Source: Candidatus Kapaibacterium sp.
GTDB taxonomy: Bacteria; Bacteroidota; Ignavibacteria; Kapaibacteriales; UBA7675
Length of the DNA stretch: 64,000 nt
Assembly (NCBI GenBank): GCA_028284775.1
Contig: JANQRB010000021.1
Location: forward strand, 62,001-126,000
Reading direction: 5' to 3'
The position numbers were made by a program, and so were the translations under genes. The notes beneath the pieces are model-generated. The model did no database searches, had not been told where the DNA came from, and saw only the letters and a program-made list of their open reading frames with translations. Below are positions 1 to 8,628 of this stretch, one piece after another (positions within the stretch are counted from its first letter, which is position 1; every line of letters starts with the position of its first letter).

Positions 1-1
1 C

Positions 2-232
2 GAAGTAGTCGTTGGCCGGGGAACAGAGCATTTCGTGAGCCTGCAAAACAAGCTGCCCGGCAGCGTGGAATCCATCGCAAAAGGCGAGCTGCTCAGCAGG
101 CTCGTTCTGGCAACTGCAGTCGGCAAGGTCGTTTCCGTCATAACCACTAATGCTCTGCGGCAGTTGGCGCTTGAACCGGGCTCCGCGATTACGGCGATGA
201 TTAAAACCAATGAAATGATGCTGTCGGAATGA
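2..232 (+). CDS. TOBE-domain protein, 3' end of gene (molybdate operon)
   Basis: The reading frame is open from the first bases of the window, so this is the C-terminal part of a longer gene and not a 65-aa protein starting at the internal GTG. The visible 76 residues form a molbindin/TOBE domain, with the typical run 'NKLPGSVESI..GE', a middle 'VVSVITTNALRQL' and 'GSAITAMIKTNEMML' near the end. TOBE domains bind molybdate or tungstate. The stop codon overlaps the start of modB (ATGA), so it is translated with the transporter. It could be the end of a ModE-type regulator or of another molybdate-binding protein; the N-terminal part that would decide lies outside the window. Confidence 0.8.
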   Translation, partial: EVVVGRGTEHFVSLQNKLPGSVESIAKGELLSRLVLATAVGKVVSVITTNALRQLALEPGSAITAMIKTNEMMLSE

Positions 233-903
233 TCGATTGGGAACCGCTCGTCCTGACCTTTAAGTTAGCTGCGACGACGACCGTTGTGCTGCTGATCATT
301 GCCGTGCCGCTCGCCCGGTGGCTGGCCTACACGCGGTCACGGATCAGGCCGATCCTCGAAACGCTCGTCAGCATGCCGCTGGTGCTCCCGCCGACGGTGC
401 TCGGCTTTTACCTGTTAATAGCCTTCAGCCCTTCGAATGCCTTCGGCGGCTGGCTGCAGGATTGGTTGGGGCTGCGGCTGATCTTTTCCTTCGAAGGACT
501 GGTGCTGGCCTCGCTTATCTACAGCATGCCCTTTATGGTTCACCCGCTGCAGTCGGGCTTCGCGAGTCTCTCGCCTTCGCTGCAGGAAGCGGCCTATGTC
601 CTGGGCAAGTCGAAGACCGCTACGCTGTTTAAGGTCTTGCTGCCCAATATGAAATCTTCGCTGTTGAGCGCCGTCGTACTGGCTTTTGCGCATACGATCG
701 GCGAATTCGGCGTGGTGCTCATGATCGGCGGCAACATACCCGGCCAGACCAGGGTAGCCTCGATTGCCATCTATGACGAAGTCGAAGCGCTGAACTATGC
801 TGCAGCCAATACCTACGCGCTGATTCTCTTCGTCCTGACTTTCATTATGCTGCTCGGCGTGTATCTGTTTAATGGCGGTTATCTGCAACGCTTGCGCCAA
901 TGA
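229..903 (+). CDS. modB: Molybdate ABC transporter permease ModB
   Basis: This 224-aa inner-membrane permease has about five or six hydrophobic segments and the EAA loop that contacts the ATPase ('EAAYVLGKSKTATLFKVLLP', about residues 123-142), followed by 'GEFGVVLMIGGNIPGQT', which is characteristic of ModB/CysT-type permeases. Length fits the ModB family. It overlaps the upstream TOBE gene by 4 bp and modC by 4 bp, which indicates translational coupling. The protein forms the transmembrane channel for molybdate (possibly tungstate) in the ModABC importer. The periplasmic binding protein ModA is not in the window and is expected upstream. Confidence 0.95.
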   Translation: MIDWEPLVLTFKLAATTTVVLLIIAVPLARWLAYTRSRIRPILETLVSMPLVLPPTVLGFYLLIAFSPSNAFGGWLQDWLGLRLIFSFEGLVLASLIYSMPFMVHPLQSGFASLSPSLQEAAYVLGKSKTATLFKVLLPNMKSSLLSAVVLAFAHTIGEFGVVLMIGGNIPGQTRVASIAIYDEVEALNYAAANTYALILFVLTFIMLLGVYLFNGGYLQRLRQ

Positions 904-1808
904 TCGAGCTGGCCTTCCATAAAACACTTCACTCCGCAGACGGTACGATGCCGCTGCGCGTTGACCTGCGTATTAAACAGGGCAGCTTTGCCTGTCTCTA
1001 CGGCAAGTCCGGCGCGGGTAAAACCTCATTTGCCCGCATCGTTGCGGGCTTGCTGGCCGCCGAAGCCGGCCGCATCAGGGTGAATGGCGCAACCTGGTAC
1101 GACAGCGAGGCCGGAATCGAGCTGCGGCCGCAGCAGCGGAGTGTCGGCTTTGTGTTCCAGGACTATGCCCTGTTTCCCAATATGACCGTCGAGGAAAACC
1201 TGAGCTTTGCCCTGCGGCGCGGGCAGGATGCGGGCATCGTTCGGGACCTGATCGAGCTGATCGAGCTGGGTGGTCTGCGGGATCGTCGCCCCGCCATGCT
1301 CTCCGGCGGCCAGCGGCAGCGCGTGGCGCTGGCGCGCGCCCTGGTGCAAACGCCCGCGCTCCTGCTGCTGGACGAGCCCCTTGCCGCCCTGGACGCGGCC
1401 ATGCGAGCCAGGCTGCAGCAGTATATTCTGCGGGTGCATCGTGAATACAGGCTGAGTACGATTCTGATCAGTCACGACGTATCGGACATCCTGAAGATGG
1501 CGGACACGCTGCTGCACCTCGAACATGGCGGGATTGTCTGGCAGGGTCCCCCGGCGAAGTATTTCGGTCGCAGCAGCCTCAGCGGCAAGTTTCAGTTCAG
1601 CGGCGAGCTGATCGCGATCGAGGCGCAGGATGTGGTCTTTATTCTCAGCATTTTAATCGGCGGCAATGTCGTTAAGGTTGTCGCGGACGAAAGCGAAGTA
1701 AAGGCGCTGCGCATCGGCGACAGGCTGCTGGTGGCGTCGAAAGCATTTAACCCGATCATCCGGAAAATCGATGTAAATCCGGACGATGAACGTATTCCGC
1801 GATCCTAG
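900..1808 (+). CDS. modC: Molybdate ABC transporter ATP-binding protein ModC
   Basis: This 302-aa ABC ATPase powers molybdate import with ModB. Walker A is GKSGAGKT at residues 35-42, the Q-loop glutamine is in 'FVFQDY' (Q87), the signature is LSGGQ at 134-138, Walker B is LLLLDE at 154-159 and the switch histidine is in 'ISHD' (H192). The C-terminal 70-80 residues look like a TOBE-type regulatory domain, as usual in ModC. It overlaps modB by 4 bp (ATGA). All catalytic motifs appear intact. The next gene starts 13 bp after the stop but is an unrelated lipoprotein, so the mod operon probably ends here. Confidence 0.95.
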   Translation: MIELAFHKTLHSADGTMPLRVDLRIKQGSFACLYGKSGAGKTSFARIVAGLLAAEAGRIRVNGATWYDSEAGIELRPQQRSVGFVFQDYALFPNMTVEENLSFALRRGQDAGIVRDLIELIELGGLRDRRPAMLSGGQRQRVALARALVQTPALLLLDEPLAALDAAMRARLQQYILRVHREYRLSTILISHDVSDILKMADTLLHLEHGGIVWQGPPAKYFGRSSLSGKFQFSGELIAIEAQDVVFILSILIGGNVVKVVADESEVKALRIGDRLLVASKAFNPIIRKIDVNPDDERIPRS

Positions 1809-1821
1809 CTCTCGGTCAATA

Positions 1822-2583
1822 ATGATGATAAAGCCGGCATACCTTGACTCCCGCTTGCTGAAGTATTGCTTACTGTTCGCACTAGGTTTGCTGTGCTCCT
1901 GCAGCCGCAATGAAATGAAACAACAGGAAGAGGCCCAACAACAGCAGACGTCGAAACGAGCAAGGTCAGCGATCCGAGCAATTCCCGACGACAGCCTTCA
2001 CTTCCATGCGTTCAGGATCAAGGCCGGGGAAGCGCCCGCGCGGCGCAGCAACTTTACATCGCTGGATCAGTTTCCTACAACCTGGGTCGGCCTGCGTCAA
2101 AACGCGCTCGGCCTCTTCGTTTATCAAAGGTATCGGAAATTCTATGACTGCCTGAGCATCGCAAACGACAGCCTGCATAACGGCGGCTATGGCGAAACCG
2201 TCAGTTGGCCGATCCGGGACTTCAGGCCGGGCAAAGGCGAAGAGTATTATTTCGCGCTCGGATCGGCAACAAGCGGACAGACCTATGCGCGCTGCACGAT
2301 CACGATTCTCGACCGGGATACAATGTATGCCATTCAGACCAGCAGCGTGTTGACGCGCGACTCGCTCGGCAATGAACGTGTACTGGGCGAGTTCCGGGGA
2401 CTCTTTGTGCCTGATTTCAAAGCTCATTTGTTTTATCATATCGAAGAGCCGCATCGCAGGAGCCCTGAGAGGCGGGTTCCGTTTAAGGACGTCGATATTG
2501 AACAATTCCGCAAAAGTCGCTCCGGCGCGGGAACGGGCACGACGAAGTCCGGAGAACTCAGCAAGCAGGGCAGAGCAGAGTGA
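1822..2583 (+). CDS. Predicted lipoprotein, unknown function
   Basis: A 253-aa protein with a lipoprotein-type signal: a hydrophobic run 'LLKYCLLFALGLLCSC' with a cysteine that fits a lipobox. It is followed by a Gln-rich linker and a globular part rich in beta-strand residues. I chose the ATG at 1822 (the second ATG, at 1825, is equally possible). The longer frame starting at 1786 would overlap modC and puts 12 charged residues before the signal. I do not recognise the family. It probably faces the periplasm or sits on the outer membrane. Its C-terminus overlaps the frame in which the downstream DUF1801 gene begins. Confidence 0.65.
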   Translation: MMIKPAYLDSRLLKYCLLFALGLLCSCSRNEMKQQEEAQQQQTSKRARSAIRAIPDDSLHFHAFRIKAGEAPARRSNFTSLDQFPTTWVGLRQNALGLFVYQRYRKFYDCLSIANDSLHNGGYGETVSWPIRDFRPGKGEEYYFALGSATSGQTYARCTITILDRDTMYAIQTSSVLTRDSLGNERVLGEFRGLFVPDFKAHLFYHIEEPHRRSPERRVPFKDVDIEQFRKSRSGAGTGTTKSGELSKQGRAE

Positions 2584-2642
2584 GGCGCCTGACATGCGGA
2601 AGATCGCAGTTAACACTTTCTTATCACAAATCGCAGCGGTCC

Positions 2643-3020
2643 ATGACCTCGGTTGAGCTCTACATCGACGGACTGCGCGGCAGCCAGCGGGAAATAGCGC
2701 AGTATCTCCACCAGCTTCTGGCGGGCGAACTGCATCTGACGGCCAGAATGCGTTACAAGATCCCATTCTATTATCGCATGAGCTGGATCTGCTATCTGAA
2801 TCCAGCAAAGAACGGCGCCGTTGAGTTCGCCTTCACGCGCGGCAGCGAGCTTTCCAACACGCAGGGCCTGCTGGAAAGCAAAGGACGGAAGCAGGTGCAG
2901 AGCATGGAATTCGCATCGGTCGGCGGCATTCCCCTCGCGGCCGTGAACGAGATCATCCAGGAAGCGATCCTGCTGGATGAAAGCACGCCCTATGCTTCCA
3001 AACGCAGAAAGCGGCAATAG
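2643..3020 (+). CDS. DUF1801 (YdhG-like) domain protein
   Basis: A 125-aa protein matching the DUF1801 pattern: an N-terminal helix ('VELYIDGL...QREIAQYLHQLL'), the central 'RMRYKIPFYYR..WICYLNP' segment and a C-terminal helix ending in lysine/arginine. The family has an iron-chaperone-like (frataxin-like) fold, but its cellular role is not established. I start it at the ATG at 2643, because the 21 extra codons of the longer frame overlap the previous gene and look unlike the family. It is monocistronic or the last gene of the preceding operon. Confidence 0.75.
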   Translation: MTSVELYIDGLRGSQREIAQYLHQLLAGELHLTARMRYKIPFYYRMSWICYLNPAKNGAVEFAFTRGSELSNTQGLLESKGRKQVQSMEFASVGGIPLAAVNEIIQEAILLDESTPYASKRRKRQ

Positions 3021-3423
3021 CGCCGGCCGGCCGCTTTGAGAGTCGGGCAGCGCAGCAGCGAAGTCACTGTCGGCTGCCTGGCTGTAACGTTATTTTGCAC
3101 ATCAGGTTCTTGCGCCTACCATTCATTTATACTTAAAGCACCGGCGCTGTTGCGACAGCCCCTGGTTCAGAGCTTCAAACCCTCGTTTTCTCACTGTGAT
3201 CGCTTGCGCAACGGCACGCGGAGTCTAACACTCTGCAGTAGCCCGGACGCGAGGGAGTCGCGGTTTCAATAAGCATTCTGGCAGAAAGGGCGAACAGATG
3301 TATTCGGAGAGTTAATGTTTCCGAATGAGCCGCTCCCACTTCGACGCGCTTCGCGGAAGCCCGCGCATCGTAGTATCGACACATAATCGCATTCGCATAG
3401 TATTAACAATCGGGACAAAAACC
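3021..3423 (+). promoter_or_regulatory. Upstream region of first propeller gene, homologous to the region before its duplicate
   Basis: This 403-bp non-coding stretch has recognisable similarity to the region before the second propeller gene (about 8300-8628). Shared blocks include 'cagcgcagcagcgaagtc' against 'cagcgcggcggcgaagtc', 'ggctgtaacgt', 'aggttcttg' and, just before the start codon, a 'tagta.taa.a.tc.ggaca' block. It therefore belongs to the duplicated unit and probably contains the promoter. No clear -35/-10 pair could be assigned. Confidence 0.5.
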
Positions 3424-5604
3424 ATGCTGTATCACAGGATGCCTTCGTTGCTAATGATCTATTGTCTGGCTCTCCTGTCGTCGAGCGGCAGCGCACGCGC
3501 CGCAGACGAGGAGTGGACCAATTACATTCCGCCCGGCTATGTCAAGGCGCTGCTGAACGTGGACGGCAGCCTTTGGATCGGTACGGGCTTCGGTGGGATC
3601 AAGCTGTTAGACAAAGCCGACCGAAGGCTGCGAGATATACCGAAAGGGCCTGAGACCTACCACAGCAACAGAATAAGTTCACTGGCAATGGATCAATCGG
3701 GCGCAGTCTGGGTCGGCAATTCCAGGGGCGTTTCCCGGTATCGCGGTGGCGAATGGAGCGTTTTCGACGCCAACAATTCGCCCCTGCCCGAGGCTCCTCT
3801 GGCCGTGCTTGCCTACAACCCGCGGCGCGGCTGCATCTGCATCGGCACGCAGCAGGGCCTGCTCGAATACGACGGCCAGCATTTCACCTTGTTTAACGAA
3901 GCCAACAGCGGCCTGACTTTCAATGATATCGATATGCTGGAGGTGGACAGGCAGGGCCGCACCTGGATCGCGCGCGGACACCGCGACCCCGGCACCCCGC
4001 ACTTTGCGCGTCAGAATACTGACGGAAACTGGCAGGCTGTCCTTGTGCCGGATATACCGACCAATCCACAGCGCGGCGTCATCGCATTTGAGGCTGCTCG
4101 GGACGGTCGATTGTGGTATTCCGTTTTCGGCAAGGGACTGTATTCATACGACGAAGGCGACACGGACAGCCGGCTTCACAGGCAAGAGCATGTCGGAGCG
4201 ATCGTGTCAGGCAGCGACGGCAGCATCTTCATCATTGTGGGCGACAAAGTATTGCGGTTTGTGGACAATGAGTGGCAGGCAGCAGCCGAGCTGCCGGCCG
4301 GCAGTCCTTCCGAACGCATCAGCGCTTTGCTGCTCGAGAACAACCGTCCGACCTGGCTGGGCAGCAATGAGGCTGTCCTTGGCGTCGCCGGCGCTGAAGC
4401 CGAACGCTTTCCCATCTCCGGACCTGACCTTGATTTCGGCGCTATCTACGATTTCGCTTCCACGGCAAACGGCGACGTCTGGGCGGCCTGCGCTAACGGG
4501 CTGTATCGGCATCGGGACGAGAGCTGGAAACAGTTTACTTCCGACTATCCGCTCCTCAACGGCAGCAATGACTTTCGCGGTCTTGCGCCGGCCGGCGAGA
4601 GCTCGGTCTGGTCCGTTGCCCGCACAGCGGGATTCTTTCGGTTCGATGGCGAAAGCTGGGAAGTGTTCGATAAACTCAATATCGGTAAAGACTTGCGCCA
4701 TTCGCGCGACTGCGAGGTCGATCACAGCGGCAACGTGTGGATTGCAACCGAGCAAAGCGGATTCAACCGCTTCGACGGTGAAACTCTCCGCAGCTTTTCG
4801 CGCTTGGACGGTTCCGGCTTCGAGGGGGCCAGGATCAGCAGCCTGGCCGTGGCCTCGGACGGCAGCGTGTGGGCGGCAGACAGTTTCGACGGCCTGGGCG
4901 CTTTCACCGATGGCGCCTGGCGCTGGATGACCGCCGGCAATTCCGACCTGCCATTTAACGAGTTGAGTAACGTATATGCCGGACTCGACGGCGATGTCTG
5001 GTTGGTTTTCAGGGGCCAGCCGGGCATCTATCGCTTTGACGGCCAAAGCTTTGAGCATCTTAACAAATCCAATTCCGGATTCGCCGGCGAGTACGCGACC
5101 GCCTTTGCGGCCGCGCCCGACGGGACGATCTGGATCGGCAGCGCTGCAGGCCTGTACCGGCGACGCGACGGCCATTGGCGCCGCTTCAACGAACAAAACT
5201 CGGGGCTCCCGCATAACCATGTACAGGTGTTGTTCATCGATCATGCGGGCAGCCTGTGGATCGGAACGGAGCATGCCGGCCTTGCGCGTTTTCGCGAATC
5301 CACCAACGTCAATGTTGCCGAATCAGGCCCGGCGACTCCGCATTCCGGCATGTCGATCCTGACTTATCCCAATCCCGCGCGCAATCGGCTGGTCCTGCAG
5401 CTTAACAGGCTTAACATTGAGCTGCGCGGACTGCGTCTTTATGACGCCGCCGGGCGCATGGTTCCGCTTCCCGACGCCTTTGATGCGACAGCGGCGCGCT
5501 TACACCGCCCGGAGTTCGACATTTCCCACTTGCGCGCCGGCCGCTACTTCCTGGTTGCCGAAACCGGCGCCGGCTCGTCCAGCGCATCATTTGTCGTGCG
5601 CTGA
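3424..5604 (+). CDS. Secreted two-component-regulator-type beta-propeller protein with T9SS sorting domain (copy 1)
   Basis: A 726-aa exported protein. It has a signal peptide ('LLMIYCLALLSSSGSARA', cleaved near residue 26) and then about ten propeller blades of the type 'GSLWIGTGFGGIKLLD', 'GAVWVGNSRGVSRY', 'GTIWIGSAAGLYRR' and 'GSLWIGTEHAGLARF'. These are the repeats found in the sensor part of hybrid regulators, here without any membrane or kinase part. The last 80 residues are a T9SS type A sorting domain beginning 'TYPNPARNRLVLQL'. I start at the ATG at 3424 because the copy at 8629 starts at the same place and both are then exactly 726 aa. It is paired with the downstream YCF48-like gene. 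The function is unknown; it is likely a cell-surface or secreted binding protein. Confidence 0.85.
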   Translation: MLYHRMPSLLMIYCLALLSSSGSARAADEEWTNYIPPGYVKALLNVDGSLWIGTGFGGIKLLDKADRRLRDIPKGPETYHSNRISSLAMDQSGAVWVGNSRGVSRYRGGEWSVFDANNSPLPEAPLAVLAYNPRRGCICIGTQQGLLEYDGQHFTLFNEANSGLTFNDIDMLEVDRQGRTWIARGHRDPGTPHFARQNTDGNWQAVLVPDIPTNPQRGVIAFEAARDGRLWYSVFGKGLYSYDEGDTDSRLHRQEHVGAIVSGSDGSIFIIVGDKVLRFVDNEWQAAAELPAGSPSERISALLLENNRPTWLGSNEAVLGVAGAEAERFPISGPDLDFGAIYDFASTANGDVWAACANGLYRHRDESWKQFTSDYPLLNGSNDFRGLAPAGESSVWSVARTAGFFRFDGESWEVFDKLNIGKDLRHSRDCEVDHSGNVWIATEQSGFNRFDGETLRSFSRLDGSGFEGARISSLAVASDGSVWAADSFDGLGAFTDGAWRWMTAGNSDLPFNELSNVYAGLDGDVWLVFRGQPGIYRFDGQSFEHLNKSNSGFAGEYATAFAAAPDGTIWIGSAAGLYRRRDGHWRRFNEQNSGLPHNHVQVLFIDHAGSLWIGTEHAGLARFRESTNVNVAESGPATPHSGMSILTYPNPARNRLVLQLNRLNIELRGLRLYDAAGRMVPLPDAFDATAARLHRPEFDISHLRAGRYFLVAETGAGSSSASFVVR

Positions 5605-5709
5605 ACAATCCGACCCGCAAGATATGATCCCGGGTTTTGCATTACACAATACGCCCCGGGCGATTGCCAAAAATTCAACTTGAGATAAATCACTTATCGA
5701 GGTTAAACA

Positions 5710-7995
5710 ATGATAAAGATTATCACAATGTCCTTTCGTGTATGTTTATTGCTTGCGCTGCTGTGTATGTCGGCCGACCGATCATTCGCCCAGCAAGAGA
5801 AGCTTGAGATAGCAGCGCTCGGCGGCAATCTCAACGATATTGCATTCGCCGGCGACAAGCGGGTGGTTGCGGTCGGCCACAGCGGTGTACTGTTGATCAG
5901 CGACGACCGCGGCCAGACCTGGCGTCAGCGGCCGACGCCCTTTGTTAACGTCAGTCTGGCGGCATGTTCATTCGGCAATGCGGAAAGCGGTACGGTGGTC
6001 GGCGAGGACGGGCTGATCGCGCAGACCAGCGATGCCGGGCAAAGCTGGACACTGCGGGAATCAGGCGTGGAGAGTTTTCTGCACGACCTGCACTTTTTCG
6101 ATGCCAGCCGCGGCGTGGCGGTCGGCCGGGAAGGAGTGATTCTCACCACGCTGGACGGCGGCCGGAGCTGGATGCGGGCTACGGGCGCGCCGCCGGACGC
6201 CATCCTGATGTCGGTGCTTATGACGGACGCAACTACTGCCATCGCCGCCGGCTTCCGAATTGTCCTGCGCTCGTCCGACGGCGGCCGATCCTGGAGCGAA
6301 TTGGATCTGGGACCGGAGACGCAGGAGCCGGGCGTCACTTTATCGGATGTCAGCTCCGACCCCGCCGGCAACATTTATTTGTCCGGCTCCACGCCCGCGC
6401 CGCATTTCGCGCTGAAGTCCGGCGACGGGGGCAAAAGCTGGGAATCCATACTGATGCCGAACGGAAGTGCCGCGCTGCGTTTTCTCGCTGACGGCAGCGG
6501 CATTTCCCTGAGGTCGCAGCAGGAAATCTACACAAGCGACGACGGCGGTCAGAGTTGGACCGCATCATCGCTGCAGGAACAAACAGAGCAGCGACGCTAC
6601 AATTTCGCGATTACCGCCGCGGCGCTGGCTCCCGACGGTCTGGCCCTGGCCGTCGGCATTAGCCGCACGATCATCCGCAGCACGAACGGCGGGCGCGACT
6701 GGTCCGTTCAGTCTTTTCTCGACTCGCAGAAATTCGGCGACATCGAGTTCCGGGACAGGCTCAACGGCATCGCGGTCGGCGACAACAGCGGTATCTCTTT
6801 AACCAGCGACGGCGGTGTCACCTGGAATACGCGAGCGGATAAGACCATTGACAATGAATATTCAAGCGACTTCACGGATGTAGTGTTCATCGACGACCAG
6901 CGCCTGCGCGCCGTTGCCGGCCGCTCTGAGAACAGCATGACCGTCTTCAGCGACGACGGCGGCGCAAGCTGGCAGGCCTTCGATTTGCCGAACAGAGGTC
7001 ACACAATTCAATCGATGGCCTTCGCCGATGAGAAGACCGGCGTGATGGCCGGATTCGAAACGACCGGTTTGTTCGGACCCGGCTGGTTTCTCTATCGCAC
7101 AAGCGACGGCGGCCACACCTGGAGTACGGAAAACTATTATATCCCCGACGAAGAGTTTGCGCCGCAGGTCATCAGCTACCTCAGCCCCGATGTCCTGGTT
7201 GCCGCGGGCGCATTTCGGCGGGGCACGCCCCACAAAGCGATGGTCGCCCGCAGCCTCGACGGCGGCGCAAACTGGGAATACCAGGCCTTCGACGATATGA
7301 CTTTCGGTCTTGCAGCGATGCATTTCCCGGATTCCCGTACCGGCTATGCCGCCGGCCTGGGCGGTGTGCTGAAAAGCGAAGATGCCGGTGCCACCTGGCG
7401 CGTCATTAGCCCCGAACCCGTGAGCGACACCGTAGGCTTCACGAGCATTGTGTTCCGCGATGCCTCGTTTGGTCTGCTCATGGGTCTCGACCGCCGACTG
7501 CGGGTCACCGTCGACGGCGGCGACACCTGGCGCAACCTCTCGCCCGGCCGGCTGCTGCCACCGATAAACAAAATGCTGTTTATCGGACCGCTCGAGATTG
7601 CTGCGATAAGAGCACCGAGATTCCTCGGAGACATCGAAAACCTGTACAAAATAGTCCTGCCCTCGGATATCACGAGCGTCGACGCTGACCGGCGCGCAGA
7701 CGCCGGCCCGATGAAAGTGACGATGGCAGCGATCAGTCCCAACCCCGCGCGCGATATCGTCAGGCTGCGACTGCGCTGCGCGCCGGACGCCGACCCGCGG
7801 AATCTGCGCTTAAACATCTTCAGCTATGACGGCCGGCTGCTGCTCGATATCAGCGAAGGGCTGCGACGCTTCGCACAGTCCGGAGCGGACACCGAGCTCG
7901 AGGTTTCCATGGCGGCTTTTAAGGCCGGATCGTACCTGGTCGAATTGAGCGATGGATTGCGCAGTTTTAGCAGGGCATTCGTGCTCTTGCCCTGA
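5710..7995 (+). CDS. Secreted YCF48/BNR-repeat protein with T9SS sorting domain (copy 1)
   Basis: A 761-aa exported protein with an N-terminal signal ('RVCLLLALLCMSADRSFAQQ'). The body is a beta-propeller of Asp-box/YCF48-like repeats of the form 'TSDAGQSWTLRESG', 'TTLDGGRSWMRATG', 'SSDGGRSWSELDLG' and 'TVDGGDTWRNLSPG'. The C-terminal part, from 'AAISPNPARDIVRLRL' to 'FSRAFVLLP', is a T9SS sorting domain. It lies 105 bp downstream of the propeller gene on the same strand, and the same spacing and order recur at 10915, so the two are likely co-expressed. Repeats of this type occur in photosystem assembly factors and sialidases, but no catalytic sialidase motif is evident; a surface scaffold or adhesin role is a guess. 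Confidence 0.85.
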   Translation: MIKIITMSFRVCLLLALLCMSADRSFAQQEKLEIAALGGNLNDIAFAGDKRVVAVGHSGVLLISDDRGQTWRQRPTPFVNVSLAACSFGNAESGTVVGEDGLIAQTSDAGQSWTLRESGVESFLHDLHFFDASRGVAVGREGVILTTLDGGRSWMRATGAPPDAILMSVLMTDATTAIAAGFRIVLRSSDGGRSWSELDLGPETQEPGVTLSDVSSDPAGNIYLSGSTPAPHFALKSGDGGKSWESILMPNGSAALRFLADGSGISLRSQQEIYTSDDGGQSWTASSLQEQTEQRRYNFAITAAALAPDGLALAVGISRTIIRSTNGGRDWSVQSFLDSQKFGDIEFRDRLNGIAVGDNSGISLTSDGGVTWNTRADKTIDNEYSSDFTDVVFIDDQRLRAVAGRSENSMTVFSDDGGASWQAFDLPNRGHTIQSMAFADEKTGVMAGFETTGLFGPGWFLYRTSDGGHTWSTENYYIPDEEFAPQVISYLSPDVLVAAGAFRRGTPHKAMVARSLDGGANWEYQAFDDMTFGLAAMHFPDSRTGYAAGLGGVLKSEDAGATWRVISPEPVSDTVGFTSIVFRDASFGLLMGLDRRLRVTVDGGDTWRNLSPGRLLPPINKMLFIGPLEIAAIRAPRFLGDIENLYKIVLPSDITSVDADRRADAGPMKVTMAAISPNPARDIVRLRLRCAPDADPRNLRLNIFSYDGRLLLDISEGLRRFAQSGADTELEVSMAAFKAGSYLVELSDGLRSFSRAFVLLP

Positions 7996-8425
7996 GAAAG
8001 CGGCGCGGTTGGATTGCCGAAGCTTGTCGGGGCGTTCAGCGCGCCTGTCGCGCCGAAGGCGCAGGATTGCGCTAAACGCCCCTCCCATGATTGTATGCCT
8101 TGATCTCCGGCCCTGCAATCCGATCGACTGCCCGGGCCGTAACGGAAATGCCCGACAACAATGTGAACAAATGTTAAAGTTGCCGACCGCAGAGCGGCAC
8201 ATCTCACGCTTCCCGCTGCGCGCCGGCTTGATGGATAGTGTACCCAAACACGGCGGTAGGCGTGCAGCTCTTGCCCGAATTGCAAATAAGCATCCTGCCG
8301 GATGGGAGTAGGCCCTCGGCCGCTGATAGCAGAGCAGCGCGGCGGCGAAGTCTGCGGCTGCGGCCGGCTGTAACGTATTTCGCCACGCAAGGTTCTTGAG
8401 CCTGCCACCAAATTATCCTGAAATT
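7996..8425. other. Intergenic region between the two duplicated units
   Basis: No convincing gene in about 430 bp. It holds an imperfect hairpin at 8109-8138 (arms 'ggccctgc' and 'gcccgggcc' around a 13-nt loop) that has a perfect counterpart after the second unit, and from about 8300 onward sequence homologous to 3021-3423. The junction of the duplication should lie between these two landmarks. Confidence 0.5.
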
Positions 8426-8624
8426 GCCGGCGCTGCCAAGGCAGCTCCCGATTTCAGGACGACAGATCCTCGCAGGGTCTTAACAAGCTCTCACATTCTT
8501 ATAGTACTAACAGTCAGGACAACTGTCGCCGGCGCTGCCAAGGCAGCTCCCGATTCAGGACGACAGATCCTTGTAAAGTCTTTACAAGCTTTCACATTCT
8601 TATAGTACTAATAGTCAGGACAAC
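8426..8624 (+). repeat. Tandem direct repeat, two ~98-bp copies, directly upstream of second propeller gene
   Basis: Copy one covers 8426-8523 and copy two 8528-8624. Both begin 'gccggcgctgccaaggcagc', contain 'aggacgacagatcc' and 'cacattcttatagtacta' and end 'gtcaggacaac'; they differ by only a handful of bases and one indel. The second copy ends four bases before the ATG at 8629. Each copy carries 'tatagtacta', a possible -10-like element, so the duplication may have doubled a promoter. The first propeller gene has only one diverged version. Confidence 0.8.
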
Positions 8625-8628
8625 AACT

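Noticed and set aside
4207..5274. 355-codon minus-strand frame inside the first propeller gene (and 8884-9996 in the second)
   Set aside because: Antisense frames opposite genes with clear signal peptide and repeats; no domain of their own.
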